Below are positions 24,079 to 35,168 of a DNA stretch of 64,000 nucleotides, in pieces (within the stretch, counting starts at the first letter, position 1; the number at the start of each line of letters is the position of its first letter). Below the pieces are notes generated by a model that saw only the letters and a list, made by a program, of their open reading frames with translations, searched no databases and was not told the origin of the DNA. Made by a program: the position numbers and the translations under genes. The stretch is from positions 62,001 to 126,000 of the forward strand of contig JANDJZ010000036.1 in the NCBI GenBank assembly GCA_027943245.1, given 5' to 3'. This DNA comes from Acanthamoeba sp. SK_2022b. Its lineage: Eukaryota; Discosea; Longamoebia; Acanthamoebidae.

Positions 24079-25144
24079 TTACAATTTGGCGGTCGCTCCC
24101 GTGCCAATACCCAGTATGAGTTCGTTCAGGGTTTCATCCATGATGAACGCCGTCAAGCCTGGCCGTAGCATCAAATGAAAAAGATTAAGGTAAGCCTTAC
24201 CTAAGCGGAGTTCACCGGTATTGAGCGGGCGATGGGGGAGTGGCGCACCCCACACAGGATGAGGTCCAGCCGTGAAGGCCTTGTAGCGGCCGGGAACAGA
24301 CGAGTAGGATCGATACTCGTGCTTGGTCTGGTCCAACAGCTCCTCCAGGGTCAGCGTGAACACCTGCGTCCGAACCACAAGCGCACCTGTCACTCCACGA
24401 TGTTCGTAATTGAGAAGGAGAAGGGACAGGAGGCGCACGTCCGCGATTTCATCTTCATTGACCGCCAGATGCTTGCGGAGGTCGGGTCCGTTGAAGTCGC
24501 CCAGGAAGCCCACCACCGCCGTAACTGTGCGCCATGAAACCAGGATAAAGGCTCTGTTCGTCATGACGTCTGAAGCACGATTACGGTTGTGTGCGTTACC
24601 TGGAATCTTGGTCTTGGAGAGGGACTGGTGGTAGGTGCCGAGGATGCGAATAGAAGAACGAGGGATGCCCAGCTCCTCCTCCGTCTCACGTCGCGCCGTG
24701 GCCACGGGGTCGCCGTTGTCTTCGGGGTCCTCCATCCCGCCTGGAAAGCTCACCTGCCAGAAACCACAATGGATGTAATTAACGATTCAGCACACAAGTC
24801 ACTGGCTGTGCAAGCAGTCGACGTCGAACCTCGCTGTTGTGCAGTGTGAGCGAGGCTGCTCGGAGCGTGAACAGCACAGACGCGCGACCATCGCGGTTGC
24901 ACAGCGGGACCTGGACCACCGATCAGACCGTGTAAGCTTGTGGGACGGGCAGCGAGAGTAGCGATACCAGGACGGCGGCAGCACGGACGGACTTTCCCTC
25001 GGGGGGCGGGTGGACGAGGGAACCACGCAAGCGGCGTAAGTGGACGCGGGCCAGACGGTCGCTCACAAGCTCGAGCACATCCTCGTCAAAACGAGGCGGA
25101 GGGAAAACAAGAGGAGTCGAGGGAGAAAAAGAAGTGGAAGACAT
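24079..25144 (-). CDS. Nudix hydrolase, CoA diphosphatase type (NUDT7/8-like)
   Basis: Minus-strand exons run from ATG 25144 to TAA 24079-24081. The first exon ends in RAAAVLV, the second starts VPLCNRDGRASVLFTLRA, and the third carries the Nudix box: FPGGMEDPED followed by ATARRETEEELGI. The leading FPGG, the acidic DP-D spacing and the RET-EELG core are those of the CoA pyrophosphatase subgroup (NUDT7, NUDT8, Pcd1), which split CoA or acyl-CoA into phosphopantetheine and 3',5'-ADP in peroxisomes or mitochondria. The protein ends TGATAKL; the final AKL resembles a peroxisomal PTS1 signal, which fits a NUDT7-type location. The metal-binding glutamates (REtEEEl) are intact. Confidence 0.86.
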
Positions 25145-26160
25145 GCCCGCGGCACGGGCTAGGAAAGAGCGTGGCGAAGGGGACCTTGCAGTTAACCAAG
25201 ATTGGCTGGCCGTGAGGGGTGTCACTATACGTGCTGCCGAAGAACAGTGGCTCGATTGAGCGGAGACAGTGCAAGAGGAGAGACAGCAAGAAGCTCGGCC
25301 GCGCCACATGCGGGAGAACAGGTTGGAGAAAAAAGAAATCCTTGGCTCCTGTCGCGGAAGAAAACGTGGAAGAAATCAGTGCAACAGGAACGAGGGAAGT
25401 CGTAACAAACTTCCCACCACTGCATGCACCTGCCCAAGTCAGGTCCCAGTGACACCAAGGAGAACACTACATAAAAGAATTTTTGATGGTGGTACTGCCG
25501 TGGCCCTGCCAGTAGACTTGGCAGTGATAAAATGGTGGCCAGAGCGCCAGCAGCCAGAGGCTGGATGGCAGGCAGTGACCAGTTAAGCAGCTGGGGCAGG
25601 CCTGCAGTTGCCATGGCGCCCACCTGGCCACTTCCTGGCTGCTGCCTCACTGCTACCAAACAGAGTGTTCAGAAAAAATTCTATCAATTATTGATAGAAA
25701 TATGCAGTTGCCTTGGGGTTCAGAGTTTTACTTATCATTCTTATCTTCCTCTGAAGTGCTCTTAAATTTTTGATGGCAAGCTCCACCCAAGACCATGCAG
25801 TGATCACTGTAAGGAATTTGTTGGGTACAGGGACTCAGTTATCTGGGACAAAAAAAGCACCAGTCATTATTGACCTGAGAGGAGGTTCTGGTTGGTTGGA
25901 GATAACAGCATCTTGGGCAAGAAGTTTGTGTTGCAGTGTTCAACATTTTGTGTTGGTGCCAACAGTTATCACATATACGTATTCCAGCTTCATCAGCAGC
26001 TGATGGTATTGCCCCAGGTTCTGTGTCAACTTTCAACTGGCCAATATGTCCTTATTCTCAAGCACCATCACCTCAGTCGTGAAGGGACCATGTATAAACA
26101 GGCAACACTAATATTACTCAGAATATTTCCACTCACATACAAGCGTTATGGGCCAACTGA
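25145..26160. other. Gene-poor region with AT-rich island of unknown origin
   Basis: About 1 kb between the 5' end of the Nudix gene and the 3' end of the next minus-strand gene. From about 25440 to 26160 the base and dinucleotide make-up changes: less CpG, more AT, many TTG, CAG and ATT words, and no intron-like structure. It has a 12-base direct repeat AATTTTTGATGG (25478-25489 and 25765-25776) and a 9-base inverted repeat around 25679-25699. The only reading frames are short and matched nothing I know. It could be a decayed mobile element or other inserted DNA. Confidence 0.6.
25478..25776 (+). repeat. Direct repeat pair (12 bp) flanking about 275 bp in the AT-rich island
   Basis: AATTTTTGATGG occurs at 25478-25489 and again at 25765-25776 in the same orientation. 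Between them, at 25679-25687 and 25691-25699, lie inverted arms TTCTATCAA and TTGATAGAA around a 3-base loop. Confidence 0.7.
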
Positions 26161-29100
26161 TCAGCTGACCATCATCATGGCGCTGCTGAGCCGACCAGCT
26201 AGGGAAGAGGCGGCGGCCTCCTCATCAGCCATCTGGCGATTCATGATGGCATTGAGTCGATGATCGTTGGCTAGCTGCTTGCAGCAGAACATCACGAAGG
26301 GCGTGTAGGCCGTCACCACCGGCGTCATCTGCTCCCCGTTGGGCTTGAACGGGAACACCCTGCATTGTGTTGCGTTGTGTCGAGGGAAGTGCGGCCGTTG
26401 AAGATAGGATAGATGAGCGACAGACGGTGAGCCGGGGGACGAGGAAAATATTACTTCCTGGGAGATGTGGGCCAGACGCTCAGGGGGACTGACCTGTACA
26501 AGAGGATGCCGGCATCGAAGAGCTCGTGGAGCACCTTCTCATTGCCGTGGAACACCTGCGTCTTCAGTTGGAAGTAGTCCAGCTCTCCCGTCTCCTGCTC
26601 AGGCGTACAACATCGTCAGCCTACACACGGAGCGGTGGAAGAGAAGGAGGAAGGCGCGAACCGATTCGGCGAGCATCTTGATTGTGCGCCACAGCTGAGT
26701 GGGCGTCCACGAGCGACCCTCAGCTCCCAGCGCGCCCACTATATGGGCAATCGTCGTTCGGTGCTGTGGACAAACACACGGATGAGACAGCAAGTTTCAT
26801 CGAGTGTGGCAGTTCGCGATCACGACCCTGGTCTCACACAAGACCACGCACCATGATGTCCAAGGCATGGTCGACGGTGATGTGAGGTCCCGAGCTCAGA
26901 TGGGCTTCCACTCGATTGAGATCCAAGAACGCGCTTCCGATTTCAGAGAAGATCTGTGGTGGAGGGAGAAATGACGTTGGTGAGCAGCTTTGATGGGGGG
27001 GGGGCATGAGTACCTTCTCTCCCTCCTCTTCAGTGATCTTTCGCGGGTAGCGCGAGCGGGCCAGTCGCTTGCGAAGGTATTGAAGGGCCGGTTCCTTGGC
27101 GATCGAATCGATGTTAACCGAAATGATGCGTCCGCTCAAGAGCTCATCTGCGCCGCCCAATCAAACATCGACGTCAGACAATTTGGGGCCGCACAAGCAA
27201 ACAAAGCCGCGACCCGTGCGATGAAGGTTACCGTTGGTGAGAGCATAGGCGACCTTCGGGTCGCTGCTGACCAGGATGACATGAGCCAAATGGGCCTGCA
27301 ATGGGGTGCAGCAAGTGTGAGAAGAGAGAACCGACCAGCTAGCAGATCAAGAAAAGCTATAACAGGCGCACCTCGTGCGTGATGTACAGAGCCCACTTGA
27401 GAAGCACGTTCAGTGTCTGCTTGGACTCTGGGGTGTTCATGACCTCCTTGAAGTGGTCAAAAGCGATCTAGCGGAGGTGAGGGAAATAGAAAATTAAAAC
27501 GGACAAAAGTAAACACAGGTGAGTAACGAGCCGTGCATAAAAGTGTCGATGGAGGGAACGGCGCAGTACAATGGGGTATGTGTTCTCTCGCGTGCGGGAG
27601 GACTTGAGTCGCGAGAGGAAGCGGATGAACTTGAGCGCCTTGGTGAGCTTCTCGAGGGTCGATTTGAGGGCCTCGATCCTCTGCGCCTCAGTGGCGGGGA
27701 TCAGCACGCCCTTGATCTCCCAGCCCGAGAAGTGGTGCTTCAGGCTTTGGAACGACGGCAGAATTTCCTGTTGGTTTATGGTTCGACAAGTGTTCGTTAG
27801 TGAGTTACGGTTCGCTTTGTGATGGTTTAGCTCCGAGAGGAGAGCAAGGAGGTGGGCATACCAGGAAGCCGAGGGACTTGTTCAGCGAGTGTGTTACGTC
27901 CTCTGCGTATGAACGTAGAGAGAAAGGGCGAAATGAGCGAGTGCCAAATCAAAGTGGAAACAGGTGAGGACCACCAACACGCACCAATTCCTGTCATTGG
28001 CCTGTCATTGACAGCGGGAAGTAATGCACCATAGAAAAGCGAACCACAGTCAGTATCTACAGGGGGAAGAGAGACAGAGAGAGAGAGAGGCCAGGAACAA
28101 CAGAGCATAGCAGGGGTGCGCGTACGAAGACTCACGCAAATTGATCTGTCAACACAGTAGATGTCAACACAGACACACAACATACGGCGCGGGTGAATTG
28201 AAATGATCGAGAAGGAGAGGGCGCAGTGGACGTACGATGTAGCTGTTGCCGGCGTAGTCGTTGAGCACGCGGCTGACGACAGTCGAGAGGCCCGAGCGCG
28301 GCGAACCGCCGACAAAATAGATGAACTCAGGGCGCTCGCCCAGACGGCTCTCCATTTTGCGCACGTCCTCCTCGCGACCAAAGCAGTCCTTGGGCGAGGG
28401 CGGCAAGTTCTCATCGAGCAGCTTGCGCGCCAATTGGAACACGTCCCACGCGTCCGAGATCTTGGCCGCCACGCCGAATGTTACCAGGATGAGCAGCACT
28501 GCCACCGCCACACCTACCGTTCCCCTGAACGCCACATCGAACGGTGCGCCTAGCACCTGTGTCGAGGTGAGCAAGCTTTGGGGTGAGCGAGGCCAACGAC
28601 GAGAGTTCTCGAGGAGAGTTTTGTTTTCGGATAAGGAATGAGAAGCGTACGCGGGCGGTGAACTCCTCCTTGGGCGCTTGAGGTCCCGGCCGGAAGAGGG
28701 CTGTGTAGTCCTGCAGGATCGCCTCGGCAGCCCTTCGTTTCGCCGCGTCTTGCTGTTCACGGACACCAAAGTCAAAGAGGTTTAGATTTTAAGATGAATA
28801 AAGGGAAGAAGTGGTGTGACAAGATCAACCAACGTCGTAAATCATCAAAAGGATGGAGAGGCGTACGGCAGCAGATTGCGGGGTGGTGGGAGGTGGAGCG
28901 ACGCCTTCGCTTGCGGAAGAAGAGGGAGTCGTGGAGTTGTGGCGACGACTACTAAACAGTAGTGACCCAGAGAAGGGGGCTGGAGTAGCAGGGGTGGGAG
29001 ATTGAGTGCCCAAGACGAGGGGTCGCTTGGCCGGGCCCCGAACGGTGGAGGTGGTAGGCGAGGTAAAGAGCGAAAGCGAAGACGAACGCAAAAAGCTACC

Positions 29101-29184
29101 AGAAAGCGACGAAAGAGGGAGACGCGAGTGACGAAGGTGGGCTGCGCCACTGCAGCCCACCCTGTTGGTGCCGAGTCTGAACAT
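26161..29184 (-). CDS. Mitochondrial P-loop ATPase-like protein with degenerate Walker A
   Basis: Many minus-strand exons run from ATG 29184 to TGA 26161-26163. The N-terminus (MFRLGTNRVGCSGAAHLRHS) is basic and hydroxylated, a mitochondrial presequence. A transmembrane helix VAVAVLLILVTFGVAAKI follows. Then FGREEDVRKMESRLG and IYFVGGSPRSGLSTVV form the start of a STAND/AAA-like NTPase, but the Walker A lysine is Leu. VIAFDHF is a candidate Walker B, and AHVILVSSD a sensor-like strand. The rest is helical and ends with a block like a winged helix (FHGNEKVLHELFDAGILLYR). Yeast Yme2 and archaeal-type ATPases have comparable layouts. The function is unknown; ATP binding may be lost. Confidence 0.72.
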
Positions 29185-29805
29185 GCCGATGCTGTTGGTG
29201 TGTAGTGGTATACTGGCGAAAGGGGGTGCGAATGCTCTGTGGCTGTGCGCGTGGCGTAAGAGAGAAATGAACATGTGCGAAAAAGAGAAGCTCCGTCTGG
29301 CAACGGCTGAGCCACCTGTAGGGCCGTTGACCGGGACCTGCAGCACCACTACTGGCTGATCCTTGCTCGAGGTCACCAGCCTTGCTGTCAGGATCTCCAC
29401 AAAAGCAACTTATCTGTTGTAGGGCATTATGGCACAATGCGGGCCTACGACCTCAAAACAAAGCAACTTGCCCCACTGGGGTCGAGCTGGTCATCGATAT
29501 CCTTGTAGGTCGCTACGAAACACATAGCGTACCTCCACGCCACGTGGACTGACATCTTCTTCTTCTAGTGGTCGCTTCGCATTCGTTCTCGCTCATCTCG
29601 CTCGCGCCGCGCTTTGCATTCGGCTGACTTGCTGCTGAACCAAGGTACCTCGAACCAAGAACGCCGTTTGGTCTAACACGCGTTTTGTCCCAATAAAACA
29701 AAACAAAAAAACAAAAAAAAACAATTTTTCCTTTTGCTGACACGGCAAAAGGAGACAGAGATCTTGGTAAATTCAGTATCTCCCATCTCTCTTCATTGCC
29801 ACAAG
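29185..29805. other. Divergent intergenic region
   Basis: This 621 bp stretch separates the starts of the P-loop ATPase (minus) and Yif1 (plus) genes. An A-rich tract (29690-29725) lies about 85 bp before the Yif1 ATG. Nothing else could be supported. Confidence 0.45.
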
Positions 29806-31594
29806 ATGACGCACTACAGGCAGCCACACAACCAGCAGCAGCTGTTCCCTCAATCGTATGGTTTCGAAGACACTGCAGATCAGGGCGATGGTAGCTTCTA
29901 CATGGGCGAGGCCCCCTCGACCTTCATCTCCACTACTCCCATCTCCCCCCCGGCCAGTCACGGCTACCAGCAGCCTTCAGGTACCTTTCGATTCCCATCT
30001 TAACCTGCAAAATGCAACAATCCTTCGTACATCCATCTGATGCTTATCCTTGGCGCCATCTGGGTTGGCTAGGTCCGTTTGGCGCGGCGCCTCAGGCTCC
30101 TATGAGTGGGCCAAGGAGAGGCGGCCCAGCCAGGCCTAACGCTGGCGGTGGTGGCTCGAGACCGCAGCAGGCCCCGCCTCAGCCGCTGTTCAGCGACATC
30201 GGCCAGGGCGACTTCCTCAACAACGTAGCCCAGATCACCGACAACCCACTTCTCAGGTACATTGTGGCTCGCTTGGCTCCGCTTCGCATGAGCTGGAGAC
30301 TGACCTCGACCTTTCCTCCCTCCGAAGGGTGGGCATCGACCAGGGCTCGCGGTGGGCCGAGGACGCCGGCCGAAAGGGACTTGAAGGGGTAACTTGAGTT
30401 CGCAAAGAGCGAGCGTGTGCTCAACGACCTTCCCATGCTCATATACTCGCTTGTGTGTTGTGTGATTCAGATAACACGCTACCTTGAAGCGACCAACTTG
30501 AAATACTACTTCAACATCAACAACTCCTACGTTCCCAACAAGCTCAAGGTCATCCTATGTCCCATCCTGCACAAGGTAGGCAGCTCCTTCCTCCTTAAGT
30601 TATCGGCTTTTGGACTCAAATATTGTTGGTTTGGTCGTTGTGCAGTCCTGGACGCGACGCATCACACAAACGCCCGACGGAAAGGAGCAGTACCTGCCGC
30701 CCAAGGTGCGCTGCCGCGGCTGCACATCTTGTCGCGCCTCTATTGTCGCCATCATTACCGTATCATCAACGTCGCTGATCAATTGGACCATCTGTGCGCG
30801 TGCAGGACGATCTGAATGCCCCCGATCTGTACATTCCGTTGATGGCGTTCGTGACGTACGTCTTGCTCGCTGCCTTTGTCCTGGGCACCCGGAACGAGTA
30901 CGTGCGCACACTGCTCCACATGTGGACGGCTTCGCTGTGTGGTGTGTGTGTGTGTGTGTGTGGTCGTGTGTGAGTGTGTGTAGGAATGTGCGTGTGCGTG
31001 TCCACTGAACGGCGTGTGGCGGTGGCGGCTGCAGGTTCACTCCCGAGATGCTGGGCAAGCTCGCCTCGTCAGGTCTTATCTCGCTGGGCTTCGAGGTGGT
31101 CTTCCTCAAGTTTGGGTTTTACCTCCTCAACTCAATGAATTGCTCTGTCTTTGACCTCCTCTCCTACTCTGGCTATATTTTCGTGAGGTACGCTGCCGCT
31201 ACCGCCCTCCCTCTTCTCTCTTCATTTTTCTGGGCGGCTCACAATCGGGAGCATGGCCAGCCTCTGCGTAAACCACTTCGTCGGGCTGCTGCTGGGGACC
31301 TATGCCTACTACTGCTCGGTGGTCCTCACGGGCGTGTTCATCGCCATCTTCATGGTATGCCCCCTCCCTCCCTCCCCACGCGATCCACGCGCCTTTGAGG
31401 AACGCAATCACCTGACTCGTGTCACCTCACTCCCCTTTCCATCAAAAACCAAGGTGCGGACATTGCGCCTGCTCATCCTGCCTGACCAGGAGATGGCCAA
31501 CACGCCGCTGGCGTCCAGCAAGCGGAGCTACTTCCTCCTCTCCGTTGCTGTCCTGCAGCTCGTGATGTCCTACTTCCTCGGCGTCTGCAAGTAG
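29806..31594 (+). CDS. YIF1: Yif1 family ER-Golgi membrane protein
   Basis: The gene starts at ATG 29806 ([20 protein letters not shown]) and stops at TAG 31592-31594, with about eight exons. The N-terminal half is rich in Gln, Pro and Gly and cytosolic. The core has [24 protein letters not shown] residues, [16 protein letters not shown], and [20 protein letters not shown], which are Yif1 signatures. Five hydrophobic segments follow to the C-terminus (…[12 protein letters not shown], then [13 protein letters not shown]). Yif1 pairs with Yip1 and Rab GTPases in ER-to-Golgi vesicle transport. A GT tract lies in an intron near 30943-30962. Confidence 0.9.
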
Positions 31595-31834
31595 CACTCA
31601 CCGCCCTGTTCGACCGGCCACCGGTCACGTTCTCAGTTCTGCCCCTCCCCCACCCTTCGAGTCTTTTTGACGTTTGCCAAACGACCTGCCCCGCTGCTCC
31701 GATCGCGGCGGAGGGGAAGAATAAAGGGAGAGAGTTCGGTAGCGTGTGCGTAGGACAACGCGTAAGCAACGAAAGGGGGCAAGGGAAAGAAAAGCATTTT
31801 TCCAGCAGCCGAGAAAGGCGAAAACGTCGAACGG

Positions 31835-33683
31835 ATGGAAGGGCAGGCGGCTGCTGCCACCAGTGGTGGATTCATGTCGTACTTGCCTACTGCCTTCACA
31901 GTTGGTGCCATTGGCCTTGGTATGCATCTTCGAAGCACGAATCCGTGGTCAATCTGACTGACCGAGGATGGATTGCGCCCAAGGTGGTCTGGCGGTGCTG
32001 CTGTACGTGTTCCAGGACAAGCTGCTCTACTTTCCCTCCATGCCGCCCAACTCCCGTACAGCCTTCGTCTCGCCGCACCACTTTGGCCTTCAGAACGTAC
32101 GTTGGTTCTTTAGACACCCGGGCCGCGCCGCACGCTGACCTTGCCTGCGCTATCGCCAGGTGCTCGAGGAGGTGTTCTTTACCACCAAGGACGGGCTCAA
32201 GCTTCAGGTGAGTCCCCATCCACGTTGGATGTACGCTGCACGTTGCTTTTAATGCAGCTCATCGCGAACTACGTTCGTCCGTTTGTAGGCCTACTTTGTG
32301 CCCAACACTCGAGGGAAGGCCACGAACTCGGTTCCCACGCTGCTCTACTTCCACGGCAACGCTGGCAGTACGCCCATATGCAGCGCCCACAGTTGAATGG
32401 GCTAGCCAAACTCTAAAGCACCCCGACACATCACTGCACCACTATGATCGTGTGCATCGTGCAGACCTCAGCTTTCGTCTGCCCAACATCAAGCACCTCG
32501 TGGCTCACGTGGGCGTCAACGTGTTTATCGTCTCCTACAGAGGGTGCGCCTCCCCCCCCCCGGAGGCCTTCTACGGAGATGAACGACGCTGATTTGGGCT
32601 CGCGCGATCAGGTACGGCAAGTCCGAGGGCACGCCGTCCGAAGAGGGGCTGCGACTCGACGCCGAGGTAAGCTTCCGTCGAGAGGCGCTTCTTTTACCTC
32701 AATGAAGCTACTGTGGTGCTCAGCATGGGTTGTTGTACGTCACATTCATTCGTCGTTCAGGCGGCGTTGGACTACCTGTTCTATGAGCGGAGCGATATCG
32801 ACAAGAACAAGATCGTCGCCTTTGGTCGCTCGCTCGGCGGCGCTGTCGCCATTCGCCTCGCAGCCGACCACCAGGACAGGGTTAGCCCATCTGCCTCCCA
32901 CCCAGCTCATGCATTCGCTACAGCTGCCCTCCTCTAGCTTCGACTGAACCCTTTTCTGTATGCAAGGTGGCCGCCGTGGTCGTGGAGAACACGTTCACCT
33001 CCATCCCCGACATGATCGACGTAGTACGTGGCGCGCCTGTCCCAGTCCCTTGGTGGCAGGTCTGTGGGCGGGGTGGAAGCTCATGGTGTGGGCTGTGCAT
33101 CTCAGGTGCTGCGCTGGTTGAGCCCGTTCAAGTTCCTCTCGCGCAACAAGTGGAGCAGTAAGGACGTCGTCGGCCAGCTGACCATCCCCATCCTCCTGCT
33201 CTCGGGAGAGAAAGACGAACTGGTGTGAGGAAACTCCCTCCACGGGCACGGAAGCGTGTTCATACGCGATAGCTCCATTGATCCGATGTTCTTTGCTTGA
33301 CCGAACCTCCGTCTCGCCGTATCCCTTGCTCACAGGTGCCTGCGCGCATGATGAAGCAGCTCTACGAACGGTCCGCCGGCTCTCTCAAGCGTCACATCAT
33401 CTACTTTGCCGAGGGGTTCGCCTCCCCTCCATCCCTCAGCTGAGCGTAGGCAGGGAGAACTTACCCTTCCTCCTCGCCCATGTCCGTGAGTAGAACGCAC
33501 ATGGACACCTTCATGCAGCCTGGCTACTACAAGAAGGTGAAGATGTGGCTTAAGACCGTGTTCGGCAAGGCCACGAGGGACCAGCCCGAGCAGGAGTCCG
33601 AGGAGCTCCTCAACGAGCGCCACCAGCTCCTCACTGAAGAGGGCGAGGAGATCGAGGCCGCCCTGGAGGGAAGCACTCTATGA
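31835..33683 (+). CDS. Alpha/beta hydrolase, ABHD13/Bem46 family
   Basis: The ATG at 31835 is followed by about 10 exons to TGA 33681-33683. An N-terminal membrane anchor ([20 protein letters not shown]) precedes FQDKLLYFP, the family's entry motif. The oxyanion block is LLYFHGNAG, the nucleophile elbow is GRSLGGA, the acid is in [10 protein letters not shown], and the His is in [21 protein letters not shown] between these is also typical. The family consists of serine hydrolases anchored to ER or plasma membranes, some of which act as depalmitoylases; the substrate here is unknown. The C-terminus has an unusual Glu-rich tail ([20 protein letters not shown]) that extends past the normal domain. 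Confidence 0.9.
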
Positions 33684-33827
33684 ACTCTTGAAAATAAAGA
33701 GAAAGAAGAGGGTATCAACTTGATTGTCGGCGCACAGGTCCGCCCAGGTGTGGCCACGCGGTGCATGCGGGATCGAGTCCAGCTGTTACGGCACAGGTAA
33801 AGCACTGTCACTCAAAAATAAGTTTTG

Positions 33828-34916
33828 ATGGAGAGAACTACAACGACTTCCAAGGAAGCGCTCTCCTTGGCAAGCATGCCTGAAGAGGTCCATTAAGCTG
33901 CTTTCATCGACGTGGATGGTCACATGAAAAATCTGAATGATTGATCTTTTGGTTTGTTGTAATCAACCAAAAGGTTGTTATGCGAGTGCTGCAGTGGGTG
34001 AACTGCCGGGACCTGTGCGCCATTGCCGCTTCTTCTCATTGGGGACACCGAGTCGCGAACGACGATCACCTCTGGTACGCGCCTTCTCACCCCTTCCTTT
34101 CTCCACTCGCCCTCAACTTGGGCTCCAGGAAGGAGCTGTTCAAGCGGGACAGGCGAAAGCTGCCCTACCTGACCGACCTTTGCTTCGCCGCGTCGCCCGT
34201 CGCGCTCCAGAACAGCAAGAAGTCCACGCCCAAGGCACGCACTCTCGCCCCCCCCCCCCATCGAGGATGGCCATCCTGCTGATCCTGCCTCACCAGGCGT
34301 GGCGCGAGTACTACGAGCGTCGGTTCACCACCGATCTCTTGAACTGGGAAGCCAGGTGTGCTTCACTCCTTCATTTGTGCAGTCGCGCGCGCCATGCTCA
34401 CCCCGTCTCTCTCTGGGTGTGGTGTGTGTATGTGTGTATGCGTGCTTCCGTGCATGTTGGGGCCGGGTGGGCAGTTCACATCAGCTCCAGCTGTGGGACG
34501 GAAACTACAACTCCAGCGGGCCGCCGCCCCACCACCACTACCTCGATAGGCATGACCGCCGCCGAGGCCTCCAACAAGCCAGCGATACGGAAGCGGGAGC
34601 GGACGAGCAGGAGGAGAGCTCGGACATCGAATCGACCAGCGACGAAGACGATGTTGACGAAACCAGCAAGGCGCGGGCCATGCGCGAGTGCAAGAGCGAG
34701 AGCGAAGTGGCCGAGTGCTCGAGCAGGGAGAGCGAGAGCGAGGAGGAGCGCGGGGACGAGGAGGAGCGGAGAAGGAAGGCGCAGGCGGTTCTGGCGCGAC
34801 GGAAGCGACGCATGCTCTCCCGCTCGACCCCCACTAGCACTGCCACCTCGCCCCGCCGCCATGGCACGTCGCGACGCGTCCCTCCCCCACACTCTCCTCA
34901 CCCCCCCCCCGACTAG
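33828..34916 (+). CDS. F-box protein with Ser/Glu-rich C-terminus
   Basis: Five exons close in phase: 33828-33887, 33974-34074, 34129-34234, 34297-34355 and 34475-34916, giving 255 residues. The first two exons make a F-box: LASMPEEVVMRVLQWV, RDLCAIAASS, and NDDHLWKELFKRD. F-box proteins bring targets to SCF ubiquitin ligases through Skp1. The last exon encodes a low-complexity tail rich in Ser, Glu, Asp and Arg with no recognised domain. Intron 3 (34235-34296) starts GCACGC. The stop lies close to the next gene, which has no visible start codon of its own, so a longer joint transcript is possible. Confidence 0.78.
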
Positions 34917-34975
34917 CGAGTGCTGACCCAGCGCTCGAGTAGGACCAGAGGGTTCACCGGCGTTGCCTTTCCAGC

Positions 34976-35083
34976 CGCCCTCGCCGTTTATTCCCTACTA
35001 CCCCCCTGTCTTCCCGCAGGCCAAGCGAAAAGGTGAGCACTCGATGATGATAATGGCCAATGCGAAGAAGCTGAAGTTCAAAG

Positions 35084-35168
<85 letters not shown>

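Noticed and set aside
25225..25659. Minus-strand frame of 144 codons in the AT-rich island
   Set aside because: No family match, no splice structure and it crosses the compositional boundary, so I do not call it a gene.
33720..33800. B-box-like GATCGAGTC suggesting a tRNA
   Set aside because: No A box, no acceptor stem pairing and no anticodon loop could be found, so it is not called.
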